From Amorphoplanes digitatis (GTDB lineage Bacteria > Actinomycetota > Actinomycetes > Mycobacteriales > Micromonosporaceae), in NCBI RefSeq assembly GCF_014205335.1, contig NZ_JACHNH010000001.1:7744501-7808500 (forward strand): a stretch of DNA of 64,000 bases. Direction: 5' to 3'. The position numbers and the translations under genes were made by a program. The notes under the pieces were generated by a model. That model was given only the letters and a program-made list of their open reading frames with translations, made no database searches and had not been told where the DNA came from. The first letter of the stretch is position 1, and each line of letters starts with the position of its first letter. This document shows, piece after piece, positions 1 to 7,510 of the stretch.

Positions 1-183
1 GTCGTCGATTTCATGGGAAACTGCCTCACCCCGACCGACCTGACGGTGGACAACCCTGACACCCACGGCGACGGCACGGCGAAGACGAAGGTCGCCGTCT
101 GCGACGGCAGCCTGCTGCAGAAATGGAACGCTCCCGCGAACCTCACCGATCCGGACACCCTGACCAACACCGTCGAGAAATAG
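1..183 (+). CDS. C-terminal end of a ricin-B-like (beta-trefoil) secreted protein, partial
   Basis: The frame is open from base 1 and stops at TAG 181-183, giving 60 residues. The visible part contains GNCL near the start and VCDGSLLQKWN further on. The GxCL...C...QxW pattern is that of a ricin-type beta-trefoil lectin subdomain, which in actinobacteria usually sits at the C-terminus of secreted glycosidases or lipases and binds carbohydrate. The rest of the gene lies upstream of the window, so the catalytic part, if any, cannot be named. Confidence 0.6.
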   Translation, partial: VVDFMGNCLTPTDLTVDNPDTHGDGTAKTKVAVCDGSLLQKWNAPANLTDPDTLTNTVEK

Positions 184-190
184 GCAAGGG

Positions 191-1492
191 TCAGGGAATC
201 CGCCAGACCGTCGTCGGACCGGCGGCGGTCGGGCACGCCAGGTACGGCACCCGCGCCGTGCAGCCGTACGGCGCGGTCGTGTCCATCGCGCCGACCACGT
301 GCACCGCGCCGTCGCCTGCGGCCGGGTCCGCGACGTTGACCCAGGTCCGCCCGAGGATCTCGGTGTCGGCCCGCAGCTCCATGCCGCCGATCACGATCGA
401 ACGGCCGAGCCCGCGCCGCAACGCGCCGGTGCGGGCGTCGAGGATCGCCGACGTGGGCTCCTCCTGCCGGTCGTAGGCGAGCAGCGTCCCGTCGCCCAGC
501 GACGCGCCGCCGCCCCAGGCCGGATCGGACCAGCGCACCGACCCGTCCGCCGGGTCGAGGCCGCTCAGCCGGGCGCCGTCGGAGATGCAGAGCACCGGCC
601 CGCAGTCGTTCACCCACCCGGCCGGCCCATCCACCGTCCGCCACCTCTCGGTCAGCCCCGGCAGCCCGAACGCCGTCAGCGAGGCGCGGCCGTCGTCGCC
701 GCGCGACAGGTACAGCCGGTCGCCGGAGACGGTGACGCCGACGAAGTCGGCGAGGTAGTCGTCGGTGTACTCCATCGGCAGCCGCACGCCCAGGTCGCCC
801 TCGCCGAGCACGCTCCCGTCGGCGAACCGCAGCGTGGTGACGTGGCCGTCGACCCCGACGAACACGATCCGGTCCGGGTCGTCCTCGAAGAGGTCGTCGT
901 TGCGGATCTCCCCGGCACCGTCGATCGCCCGGCTCCAGGCCGTCGCACCCGTACGGGCGGAGACGAGCCGCAGCGCCGTACCCCCGTCCTCGGTGTCCGC
1001 CCGCAGGAGCACGCGGCCGCCGGTCATGGTGACCACCGACGTGTTCGGCGAGTCCAGCCGCCAGAGGACCTTGCCGTCCTCGGCGTCGAGGAACGACACC
1101 CGCGGCTCGGCGCCGGAGCGGGCCAGCAGGATCCCGCCGTCGAGCACCAGGTTCTGCACGTTCTGCGGCAGCGAGGTCGCCCACACCTGCTCGCCGCCCG
1201 GGAGCGCGTACCGGCGTACCCCGGACTCGCTGTTCGGGTTCTGGCCGAAGGCGGCGGTGTAGAGGGCGTCCGGCCCGAGGGTGAAGGCCGCGGCGGCGGT
1301 GCCGCCGGCGGCAAGCACCGGCCGCATGGCCGGCCGCGGCGCGGCGGCCGCGGCGAGCGTCAGCAGGGCCGCCACCAGGACACCGAGCAGGCGGACCGGC
1401 CGCGGCACGGCGATGCGCGGTCCCGGCGCTTCGGCGCCGGCCGCCGCGCGCGGCGCCACATCGAGATCGATGAGAGGTACGGCGTCGGCCAT
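191..1492 (-). CDS. Membrane-anchored PQQ-like beta-propeller protein
   Basis: The protein has 433 residues. A hydrophobic helix at about residues 31-52, after a basic/proline stretch, is the likely membrane anchor. The rest is a series of WD/PQQ-like blades with recurring motifs such as GEQVWATSLP, GKVLWRLDSP, GATAWSRAI and GSVRWSDPAW. The fold therefore looks like a BamB/PQQ-dehydrogenase-type propeller facing the outside. No catalytic or PQQ-binding residues can be assigned, so this is probably a structural or binding protein. It ends 8 nt from the stop of the convergent upstream gene. Confidence 0.75.
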   Translation of the reverse strand: MADAVPLIDLDVAPRAAAGAEAPGPRIAVPRPVRLLGVLVAALLTLAAAAAPRPAMRPVLAAGGTAAAAFTLGPDALYTAAFGQNPNSESGVRRYALPGGEQVWATSLPQNVQNLVLDGGILLARSGAEPRVSFLDAEDGKVLWRLDSPNTSVVTMTGGRVLLRADTEDGGTALRLVSARTGATAWSRAIDGAGEIRNDDLFEDDPDRIVFVGVDGHVTTLRFADGSVLGEGDLGVRLPMEYTDDYLADFVGVTVSGDRLYLSRGDDGRASLTAFGLPGLTERWRTVDGPAGWVNDCGPVLCISDGARLSGLDPADGSVRWSDPAWGGGASLGDGTLLAYDRQEEPTSAILDARTGALRRGLGRSIVIGGMELRADTEILGRTWVNVADPAAGDGAVHVVGAMDTTAPYGCTARVPYLACPTAAGPTTVWRIP

Positions 1493-1553
1493 GTGCCAAG
1501 CATGCCCCGGGAAACCCGCACAGGGCCGGTTCGTACCCGATCATCACTGTCGG

Positions 1554-1559
1554 TAGGCT
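1554..1559 (+). promoter_or_regulatory. -10 box (TAGGCT) of a probable leaderless promoter
   Basis: TAGGCT lies exactly 6 nt before the ATG at 1566, and no ribosome binding site intervenes. That spacing places the transcription start on or next to the A of the start codon, so the GntR gene is probably read from a leaderless mRNA. Confidence 0.5.
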
Positions 1560-1565
1560 GCCCGT

Positions 1566-2213
1566 ATGTCCTACACGGTCCCGCCGACCCGAACGGCGGC
1601 GGTCGTCCGCCAGCTGCGCAACGAGATCGTCACCGGTGAGCTGCCTCCCGGGACTTTGATCAAGGACGCCGAGCTCGCGGGCCGCCTCGGTGTCAGCATC
1701 ACGCCCGTGCGGGAGGCGATCGCCCAGCTGTCGGTCGAGGGCCTGATCGACATCGCACCGAACCGCACCCGGCACGTCACCAAGGTGACCCAGCAGAACG
1801 CGCTCGAGCTGATCGACGTGATGAGGGTGCTGGCCTGCGCCGGCTTCGAGTGGGGCGTGCACAGCCTGACGGAGACCCACATCGACCTGATGCGCCAGCG
1901 TCAGAAGGAGTTCGTCGAGAGCGTGCGCACCGGCAACGTGCTGGCGGCCGGCGAGGCCGGCGCGGACTTCAGCACCATCGTCATCCAGGCGAGCGGCAAC
2001 CGCGAGCTACAGGCGATGCTCGACCTGGTGGTGGCCCGCACGACCCGCATCCTGGCGGGCTCGGTGGACGGCCTCTGGCACACCTGGGTCACCGGCCACG
2101 ACGACATCCTGCGGCTGCTCGACGCGGGCGACACGGCCGGGGCGCTGGAGCGCTACCGCCAGATCTTTGTGGACCATCGCGCCGAGGTCGAACGGGTGCT
2201 CCTCGACGAGTGA
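1566..2213 (+). CDS. GntR-family transcriptional regulator, FCD (FadR/VanR) subfamily
   Basis: The protein has 215 residues. An N-terminal winged helix (about 8-75) contains the typical GntR segments LRNEIVTGELPPGTLIKD and LAGRLGVSITPVREAI. A helical C-terminal ligand domain (about 80-210) of the FCD type follows, with the residues usual for metal or carboxylate binding in EVGAD-like and TGHDDILRLLDAGD segments. Such proteins repress catabolic or transport genes in response to a small acid. The target is unknown; the convergent LLM oxidoreductase is a neighbour, not a demonstrated target. Confidence 0.85.
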   Translation: MSYTVPPTRTAAVVRQLRNEIVTGELPPGTLIKDAELAGRLGVSITPVREAIAQLSVEGLIDIAPNRTRHVTKVTQQNALELIDVMRVLACAGFEWGVHSLTETHIDLMRQRQKEFVESVRTGNVLAAGEAGADFSTIVIQASGNRELQAMLDLVVARTTRILAGSVDGLWHTWVTGHDDILRLLDAGDTAGALERYRQIFVDHRAEVERVLLDE

Positions 2214-2225
2214 CCCCGGCCGGCT

Positions 2226-3131
2226 CTACAGCTCGGCCAGCCGCGGCAGCAGCGGGGCGAGCGCCTCGAGCCCGGGACGGCGTACGACATAGCGGGTGAT
2301 CCCCCACCGCTCGCGATGCGCCCGCACCGCCGCGACGATCTCGTCCGCGGTGCCCACCAGCACGAACGGCACGGCCTGCAACTCGGTCTCGCTCATGCCG
2401 AGCTCTGCCGCGTTCTCGGCGAGCGCGGCACCCGCGTCGTCGGTGATCTCGACCTGCTGCACCAGCGCCTCCAGGGTCGCGTCGCCGCCCTCGCGCGCCA
2501 GCCGCACCTGCGCGTCGATGTCGGACAGCCGCCAGCGGGCCTCGTGCCGGTGCCCGTCGGACAGCGTGCGGCCGAAGCCGGTCAGGCCCACGATGTCCGC
2601 GTGCTCGCCGGCCCAGCGCAGCAGCCGCGAGTTCGCCGTGCCGATGGTCAGCGGAATCCGCTCCTGCACCGGCCGCGGCTGCGTGAGCTCGGCACCGGAC
2701 ATGGTGAGCTCCGGGCCGTCCGCGGTGACCTTCTCGCCGGCCAGCAGGGCCATCGTGGCCTCCGCGACGGCGATGCAGCGCGCGACCCGGCCGCGCACGT
2801 CCGGCCGGGTGCGGCCGGTCGCCTCCCACTCGGCGGGCGTGTGCCCGGCGCCAAGGCCCAGCACCGCCCGGCCGCCGGAGATCACGTCGAGCGTCGCGAC
2901 GTCCGAGGCCAGCAGGATGGGCTCGCGGACGGCGGCGTTCGAGACGTTCGAGCCGAGCCGGATGCGCGTGGTGACGGCGGCGGCCGCCGCGAGCGCGACG
3001 AACGGCGAGGCGCAGGAGCCGGGGTGGTCCGCCGCGAGCAGCGTGTCGAAGCCGGCCTCCTCCGCGCGGCGAGCGAGGTCCAGCCAGTCGGCGGCGGAGG
3101 TGGGCTGAGCCTGGAGCGCGAAGTCGGCCAT
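2226..3131 (-). CDS. LLM-class F420-dependent oxidoreductase
   Basis: The protein has 301 residues with the TIM-barrel luciferase-like fold. Visible features are the early FDTLLAADHPG strand, GSNVSN, the cofactor-binding segment GRAVLGLGAGH, and the late FVLVGTADEIVAAVR segment. It most resembles the actinobacterial TIGR03621-type group that uses reduced F420. The substrate cannot be read from the sequence. The window also encodes F420 synthesis (fbiA, fbiB, fbiC at 57-63 kb), so the cofactor should be available. It converges on the GntR gene with a 12-nt gap. Confidence 0.82.
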   Translation of the reverse strand: MADFALQAQPTSAADWLDLARRAEEAGFDTLLAADHPGSCASPFVALAAAAAVTTRIRLGSNVSNAAVREPILLASDVATLDVISGGRAVLGLGAGHTPAEWEATGRTRPDVRGRVARCIAVAEATMALLAGEKVTADGPELTMSGAELTQPRPVQERIPLTIGTANSRLLRWAGEHADIVGLTGFGRTLSDGHRHEARWRLSDIDAQVRLAREGGDATLEALVQQVEITDDAGAALAENAAELGMSETELQAVPFVLVGTADEIVAAVRAHRERWGITRYVVRRPGLEALAPLLPRLAEL

Positions 3132-3209
3132 TTCGCGATTCTGGCCGCCCTCCGCGCGGCCCGCTGACCCCGGCGACCCGGTTTCGCTGTCGGCGTACGT
3201 GATCTTTAC

Positions 3210-3215
3210 TAGCCT
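3210..3215 (+). promoter_or_regulatory. -10 box (TAGCCT) of a probable leaderless promoter
   Basis: TAGCCT is followed by 6 nt and then the ATG at 3222. This is the same spacing seen before many other start codons in this window. Confidence 0.45.
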
Positions 3216-3221
3216 CGGAGC

Positions 3222-3629
3222 ATGGAGGATCTGGCGCTGCGGCTGGCCGCGATTGACGCCGACGCCTGCGCGGCGCTGCGGGTGATCTCGTACTTCGACT
3301 CCCTGGCCGGCGCCCGGGCGGACCTGACGCCGATCGTGCGGGGCGCGGCGATCCTCGCGGACTGCCCCGCCCGGCTGCTGGACCCGGCCCGCCGGGTCCG
3401 GGTCCGGGTGACCGGCGCGGGACGGGTGGAATGGCGGGACGGGACACCGGACCCGGAATGGATGTCGGTCGCGGTGGGCACCGTGACGCTGTGGCTGGAG
3501 CGGCCCGGCCCCGCCGGCCCCGTCGAGACGATGATCCTGGTGAGAGCGGCGGACGCGGTGCTGGCTGCCCTGAACCGGACCCGCGGCCGCGGCCGCGGTG
3601 GAGCGGCTACCCCTCGAGCAGCCGGGTGA
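3222..3629 (+). CDS. Truncated PucR/CdaR-type regulator (N-terminal domain only)
   Basis: The protein has 135 residues. The start (EDLALRLAAIDADACAALRVISYFDSL) and the block ending in LWLERPGPAGPVETMILVRAADAVLAAL match, by pattern, the N-terminal sensory part of actinobacterial PucR-family regulators, which are usually about 350 residues and end in an HTH_30 DNA-binding domain. Here the frame dissolves into a GRGRGG run and stops, overlapping by 23 nt the 3' end of toxin locus A on the other strand. No PucR HTH follows. I infer truncation at the edge of the accessory locus. A genuine short protein is possible. Confidence 0.5.
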   Translation: MEDLALRLAAIDADACAALRVISYFDSLAGARADLTPIVRGAAILADCPARLLDPARRVRVRVTGAGRVEWRDGTPDPEWMSVAVGTVTLWLERPGPAGPVETMILVRAADAVLAALNRTRGRGRGGAATPRAAG

Positions 3630-4308
3630 GGTTGGTGAGGCTGATGATCAGGGCGCTCGTGTAGCCGGCGATCCGGCCGGCCCACTTGACGACCGCGGAC
3701 GTAATCTGGGCGGCGACCACCGGGATCGTCACCACCAGCAGCGACTCCGCCGCCCACACGATCACCCGGGCCACCAGGTCGGCGATCAGGTCTCGCACCA
3801 GGTCGCGGGTGAACGAGACCAGGTTGCCCGCCGCCCGCGTCGCCGAGGACATCGTCGCCGCCAGCACACCCAGGCCGTCGATCGCCTCGACGTTGTTCGC
3901 CATCAGCCCCTGGTACGCCGCGGCGGCCGGCCCACGCCAGTCGGGCAGGTCCGCGGCGAGACACGACCGCAGATCCACGGCCATCGCCTCCAGCGCGCCG
4001 GACATGTTGTTCCACGTCACGGCGTGCGCGGCGACCGCGTCCGGGATGCCGGCGAGCCGGTCGAGCATCTCGCGCAGCGGCTCGAAGTACTCCATCGCCC
4101 AGCCGAGGCCGTTTGACAGCAACGCGCTGAACGGGTCGAGCACGGCCGCCGTCGCCTCGAGCGCCAGCGACCCGCCGGCGAGGGCCTGGTCGACCCAGCC
4201 GCCGCCGTCGACCGCCTGTCGCAGCCCCTGGAAGCTGCCGGCCAGCGAGACACCCGTCCACGCCGTACGCGGGGAGGTGACGTCGGCGACCAGGGACTCG
4301 TCGGTCAT
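3607..4308 (-). CDS. WXG-type delivery protein of toxin locus A (no toxin domain)
   Basis: The protein has 233 residues, starting at the ATG at 4308 (MTDESL...) rather than the further-upstream in-frame ATG, which would overlap the EspC-like gene. It is mostly helical, with DWRGPAAAAY as the WxG-like turn and hydrophobic segments near residues 165-215. It aligns along its whole length with the first 230 or so residues of the effector at 15592-16797: WVDxxLxxxSxxLxAL, AAHAxTWxNxxGAL, and ARIAG near the end. Unlike that effector it stops without a C-terminal toxin domain. It is last in a same-strand run with the EspC-like and YbaB-like genes, and probably a type VII (ESX)-type substrate. Confidence 0.65.
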   Translation of the reverse strand: MTDESLVADVTSPRTAWTGVSLAGSFQGLRQAVDGGGWVDQALAGGSLALEATAAVLDPFSALLSNGLGWAMEYFEPLREMLDRLAGIPDAVAAHAVTWNNMSGALEAMAVDLRSCLAADLPDWRGPAAAAYQGLMANNVEAIDGLGVLAATMSSATRAAGNLVSFTRDLVRDLIADLVARVIVWAAESLLVVTIPVVAAQITSAVVKWAGRIAGYTSALIISLTNLTRLLEG

Positions 4309-4321
4309 CGCGGCGCCGCCC

Positions 4322-4633
4322 TCAGACCCGGCCGGCCCGGTGCACCCGCTCCGCCGCCGCGTCGTCGACCCGGTCGTAGTCCTCACCGGCCCCGGCCAGG
4401 GCGTCCGTCGCCAGCCGCAGGTTCTCCTCCACGTACGCGATCAGCTCGTCCTGGGTGGCGTGCCGCCCCTGGAGAATCCCGGCGATCCATCCGCACAGCA
4501 GCCCGTAGGCCGCGTCGTCCCGGGCGATGGCGGCGCTGGCCGCCTTCACCGCCCCGAACCGCTGCTGCACCGCGTCGACCTTGGCCGCGTGCGCCCGCAG
4601 CTGCCGCACGTCGACGGAGAACTCGTCCGCCAC
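4322..4633 (-). CDS. EspC-like small helical ESX-associated protein, locus A
   Basis: The protein has 103 residues and no signal peptide. It is a helical hairpin of the ESX-C/EspC (DUF2580) type: VDVRQLRAHAAKVDAV opens the first helix and LRLATDALAGAGEDYDRVDDAAAERV ends the second. It is equivalent to the gene at 15284-15595, sharing AYGxLCxxxxxxL in the middle. It sits 4 nt after the YbaB-like gene and 13 nt before the delivery protein, so the three are probably co-transcribed. Likely role: partner or co-secreted factor for the delivery protein. Confidence 0.65.
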   Translation of the reverse strand: MADEFSVDVRQLRAHAAKVDAVQQRFGAVKAASAAIARDDAAYGLLCGWIAGILQGRHATQDELIAYVEENLRLATDALAGAGEDYDRVDDAAAERVHRAGRV

Positions 4634-4637
4634 CGCG

Positions 4638-5051
4638 TCACCCCTCCACGCCGCGCCCGGCGCCGCCCGAGTCCGGGCCGCGCAGCTGCTCGGCCATGCG
4701 GTCGGCGATCGCCCGCCCCGCCGCCGACTCGCCGCCCATGATGTCCAGCACGATCTGCCGGGACCGGTCGGCGGCGCTCGACCTGGCCTCGCGGACCGCG
4801 TTCAGCACCGCCCGGGAGACGACGTCCGGCTGGGCGTGCTGGATCCGCTCGCTGAACCGGATGTCCACCAGCGCACCGGTGGAATCGATGGTGACCTCGG
4901 CGATCCCGTTCGCGTCCTCGGCGGTGACCCGCAGGTTACCGAGGCGCTCGCTCACGGCCCGCGCGTCGACGGCCATCCGATCGACACGGCCCTGCCAGCC
5001 CCGCAGATAGTCCCTCGCCCCGTCCGGGCCGAGGATGCCGCCCTCATCCAT
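4638..5051 (-). CDS. YbaB/EbfC-family protein, locus A
   Basis: The protein has 137 residues. The central part, NGIAEVTIDSTGALVDIRFSERI followed by VVSRAVLNAVREAR, is the YbaB/EbfC core: a beta-hairpin then a helix, usually forming a nucleoid-associated dimer. Flanking helices are longer than in housekeeping YbaB. In actinobacterial polymorphic-toxin loci such proteins often precede an EspC-like gene, as here and at 14907-15287. Whether it binds DNA or acts as a secretion chaperone cannot be told from sequence. Confidence 0.7.
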   Translation of the reverse strand: MDEGGILGPDGARDYLRGWQGRVDRMAVDARAVSERLGNLRVTAEDANGIAEVTIDSTGALVDIRFSERIQHAQPDVVSRAVLNAVREARSSAADRSRQIVLDIMGGESAAGRAIADRMAEQLRGPDSGGAGRGVEG

Positions 5052-5141
5052 CCACGGCCTCCAGACCCATGAAGGACCAACGAGAACTGGCTGGACTCTA
5101 CCAACGCGACACCGTGCGGGAGGGGCCTCCGACTTCGCGCC

Positions 5142-5501
5142 CTACCGCTCCACCTCGCCGATCACTTCGCGAAGCATCTCGGCGAGATCCGTCAGGAAAC
5201 GCGCGGCCCCGGCGTCCGACGGATCGTCGAGCACCCAGTTCGCCTCCCACCCGACCAGCCGCGCCAGCGTGCCCGGGGGGTGTTGCTCTGCCACGACGGC
5301 TTCGAGGGCGGCCAGGTCCCCGTGATGCCGCACGGTGCCGAAATGCGCCGTCCGCCGGAGATCCGCGCGGACCTCGTCGAGGCCGTCGGCGTCCTGGACA
5401 TGGCTACCCAGGAACTCGCGGACCCGGTCGAGCGAGGAGAGCGCATTCCGCGCCTCGATTCGCGCGCGCATCGACTCCGGAAGGCGGGAGATGTCCATCA
5501 A
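5142..5501 (-). CDS. Probable immunity protein for the toxin fragment at 5503-6300
   Basis: The protein has 119 residues and is acidic and helical, with no signal peptide. The segment LARLVGWEANWVLDDPSDAGAARFL is a conserved-looking core. The start codon is one base beyond the stop of the toxin frame, the typical toxin-immunity spacing. I do not recognise a named immunity family with confidence, and the assignment rests mainly on position, size and charge. Confidence 0.5.
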   Translation of the reverse strand: MMDISRLPESMRARIEARNALSSLDRVREFLGSHVQDADGLDEVRADLRRTAHFGTVRHHGDLAALEAVVAEQHPPGTLARLVGWEANWVLDDPSDAGAARFLTDLAEMLREVIGEVER

Positions 5502-5502
5502 C

Positions 5503-6300
5503 TCACATTATCCCCTGCGGAAAGGCCGTGAGTATGAAGAGCTCCGGCGGATCCGCCCCTGGGACCAGCCGGATCCTGACCTTGACGAAGCTGGTCTCGG
5601 AATAGTGCGAATTCCGAGGTCCGGCGCCATACATCCCGTCGTTGTAGTACCCCTGACCGACACGGTGCCCCGCGTCGAAGCTGCTGTCGTGCGCACCTTC
5701 GAGGGCCAGATCGTCGCGGATCCGGTCCCAATTGCGTTCGACATAGTCGTTGACGGTCCGATTCATGGTCGACGGATCGGACCACCGATAAGACCAGTTC
5801 TCCGGGTTCCGCCAAGGACTGTCGCCGTAGATCCGGCCCTCGATCGTCTGCCGACCGGGATCTCTCGGCAGTGGAATGCCGGGGCCGTGTCGACCTTCGG
5901 TGTGCGCACCATGAATGCCGTAAGCGGCGTCATTGGCCGCGATGTTGAATGTCGGTGGTTCCGCGCCGAGCTGGTCGCGACGACGCATGATCTCGGCAAG
6001 CCGGACGTCGTCCGGATGCATGGCTGGAGCCGAGTGCTCGCCGCCCCGGCCCGGCGTGCCGCCGTCTGCCGTGGCCCGCCCTTGTCGTGCGACCCGGGCA
6101 ATGAACTGCTGCGCCTCGGCCAGATTGCCGGCCGCGTGCGGCCCCGTTGAATCCCCATCCGATCCACGGCGTCTCGGCGGTCTCCCACCTTCGCCGGTCC
6201 CGTCGCCGTGGGGACCCCTGGGTCGACCCGTCACAGTCCTGCCCGTTTCGCAGCCGTGCTCGCAGGCGGCACAGTCTAACAACCGGCCAGGTTCCTCCAA
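5503..6300 (-). CDS. Polymorphic toxin C-terminal fragment, possible RNase A-like (CdiA-CT) domain
   Basis: The open frame is 265 codons from a TTG at 6300; an upstream in-frame stop limits any extension to about 40 codons. The first 90 residues are low-complexity G/R/P. From about residue 125 the pattern changes: HGAHTEGRHGP, then NRTVNDYVERNWDRIRDDLA, a GxxVGxGY turn, and a closing VRIRLxPG...LFILTAFP. The early histidine, the TxxxAxxxxxxxN-like helix and the terminal TAFP resemble bacterial RNase A-like CDI toxins (RNase_A_bac family). There is no signal peptide, WXG domain or repeat region, so this looks like an orphan toxin tip or a broken effector. The family call is tentative. Confidence 0.5.
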   Translation of the reverse strand: MEEPGRLLDCAACEHGCETGRTVTGRPRGPHGDGTGEGGRPPRRRGSDGDSTGPHAAGNLAEAQQFIARVARQGRATADGGTPGRGGEHSAPAMHPDDVRLAEIMRRRDQLGAEPPTFNIAANDAAYGIHGAHTEGRHGPGIPLPRDPGRQTIEGRIYGDSPWRNPENWSYRWSDPSTMNRTVNDYVERNWDRIRDDLALEGAHDSSFDAGHRVGQGYYNDGMYGAGPRNSHYSETSFVKVRIRLVPGADPPELFILTAFPQGIM

Positions 6301-6637
6301 TATGGAAGTTCCCGTTACGGGGAAGGACGGAACGCCCCGGGTGGTCCCGGTCGGATATTTCTGGACCCGCAGAATGGCCCGGATCGCGATCGCGCCGCAG
6401 TGGGTCCGTGTCTACGACTTCGGCGCGCCCAGAACTGACAAACCCGGCGCCCGGCTCAGACGACGCGCCTGGCCGTGCTGCCGACCGCCCAGACGTTCGA
6501 GGGCGAGTCTGCCGCGACGAGGTCGAACCGGCGTGCGTGGCGTCCACCGACACGACGTCCCACAGCGTGCTGGTCGGCCCGCCCAGCTCCCGGCATCGCG
6601 GCCAGGCGCCATGCCGGCGCCATGCCCGAGCACCCTG
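6301..6637. other. Intergenic stretch with possible gene remnants
   Basis: No intact gene is convincing here. On the minus strand a short frame near 6456-6530 reads AADSPSNVWAVGS, which resembles the repeat of secreted actinobacterial propeller proteins (SPxDVWAVG). On the plus strand a frame from 6302 reads MEVPVTGKDGTPRVVPVGYFW before becoming arginine-rich. Both are too short and isolated to be genes. The stretch looks like debris between the toxin fragment and the tRNA. Confidence 0.35.
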
Positions 6638-6674
6638 GAAAAACAAAAACACCCGGACGCCTGTCCGGGTGTTT
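6638..6674 (-). terminator. Rho-independent terminator of tRNA-Ala
   Basis: A 12-bp perfect stem (6647-6658 with 6663-6674) closes a GCCT loop. Read on the minus strand it is followed by a T-rich tail (TTTTTGTTTTT). It lies just after the 3' end of the tRNA. U-tailed terminators are uncommon in such a GC-rich genome. Confidence 0.85.
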
Positions 6675-6682
6675 CACAAGGG

Positions 6683-6755
6683 TGGAGCTGAGGGGACTCG
6701 AACCCCTGACCCCCACACTGCCAGTGTGGTGCGCTACCAGCTGCGCCACAGCCCC
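6683..6755 (-). tRNA. tRNA-Ala (anticodon GGC)
   Basis: The 73-nt cloverleaf is complete: acceptor GGGGCTG pairs with CAGCTCC (one G-U), D stem GCGC/GCGC, anticodon stem CCACA/TGTGG with loop CTGGCAG (anticodon GGC), T stem AGGGG/CCCCT around TTCGAGT, and discriminator A. The CCA end is not encoded. It reads alanine GCC/GCU codons. tRNAs are common integration targets, and gene debris and a toxin locus lie just downstream, but no attachment-site duplication was found. Confidence 0.95.
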
Positions 6756-6827
6756 TTGTCGTCCCCGGGACTCCCGGGCACTCACGGAATATTACACACC
6801 GCCCGGCGACCCCGTGCGGAGGCCCCT

Positions 6828-7385
6828 TCAGTTCAGCGAGACGTCCGGCGGGAAGTGCGCCACCGCCGCCAGGATGTCGCCCTGCCTCCTGAGCACCATC
6901 GCCCACAGGTCGTCCGGCCGGTTCACAAACGGGTCACCCGGAAGGGCGTCGAACACGAACCAGGAGCCGGCGGAGATCTCATCCTCCAGCTGACCCGGCG
7001 ACCACCCCGAGTATCCGGCGAACACCCGGATGCCCGCGACACTCTCCCGCAGCAGGTCAGGGTCGGCCGACAGGTCGATCGTGCCCAGCGCGCCCGACAC
7101 CTGGTGGAAGCCCGACACCCGCTTGGTCACCTGCGGCCGGGTCCGGGCCAGGCAGATCGCCGACTCGGGCTGCACCGGGCCGCCCTCGAAGAGCACCGCC
7201 GGGTCCCCGGCCAGCTCGCCCCAGTTTCCCAGGACGTCGGCAACCGGCACTTCCGTCGCCCTGTTCAGCACCACCCCGAGCGCCCCGCCGGTCTCATGGG
7301 CCACCAGCAGCACCACGGTGCGGTCGAAGTTCGGGTCCTTCAGGGTCGGGGTCGCGACCAGTAGCTGACCGGTCATCGACTCCAT
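6828..7385 (-). CDS. YqgE/AlgH family protein
   Basis: The protein has 185 residues from the ATG at 7385, chosen because GGAGG lies 7 nt upstream; a further ATG at 7421 lacks a site. Family motifs are clear: GQLLVATPTLKDPNFDRTVVLL, GGALGVVLNR, LFEGGPVQPE, and FAGYSGWSPGQLEDEI. YqgE proteins are conserved cytoplasmic alpha/beta proteins without an agreed biochemical role. Confidence 0.92.
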   Translation of the reverse strand: MESMTGQLLVATPTLKDPNFDRTVVLLVAHETGGALGVVLNRATEVPVADVLGNWGELAGDPAVLFEGGPVQPESAICLARTRPQVTKRVSGFHQVSGALGTIDLSADPDLLRESVAGIRVFAGYSGWSPGQLEDEISAGSWFVFDALPGDPFVNRPDDLWAMVLRRQGDILAAVAHFPPDVSLN

Positions 7386-7498
7386 AGACCGACCTCCGAT
7401 GCGCTGCTCTTCACTGAACACGGCAGCCCACCCTTGGTCGCGAGAGGCCCTCGGTCAACGCCATGCATCGCACATTAGCCTGGGTTTCAGGCCACCGA

Positions 7499-7504
7499 TA
7501 AGGT
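7499..7504 (+). promoter_or_regulatory. -10 box (TAAGGT) of a probable leaderless promoter
   Basis: TAAGGT is followed by 6 nt and the ATG at 7511, with no Shine-Dalgarno sequence between. Confidence 0.5.
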
Positions 7505-7510
7505 CTGCGC

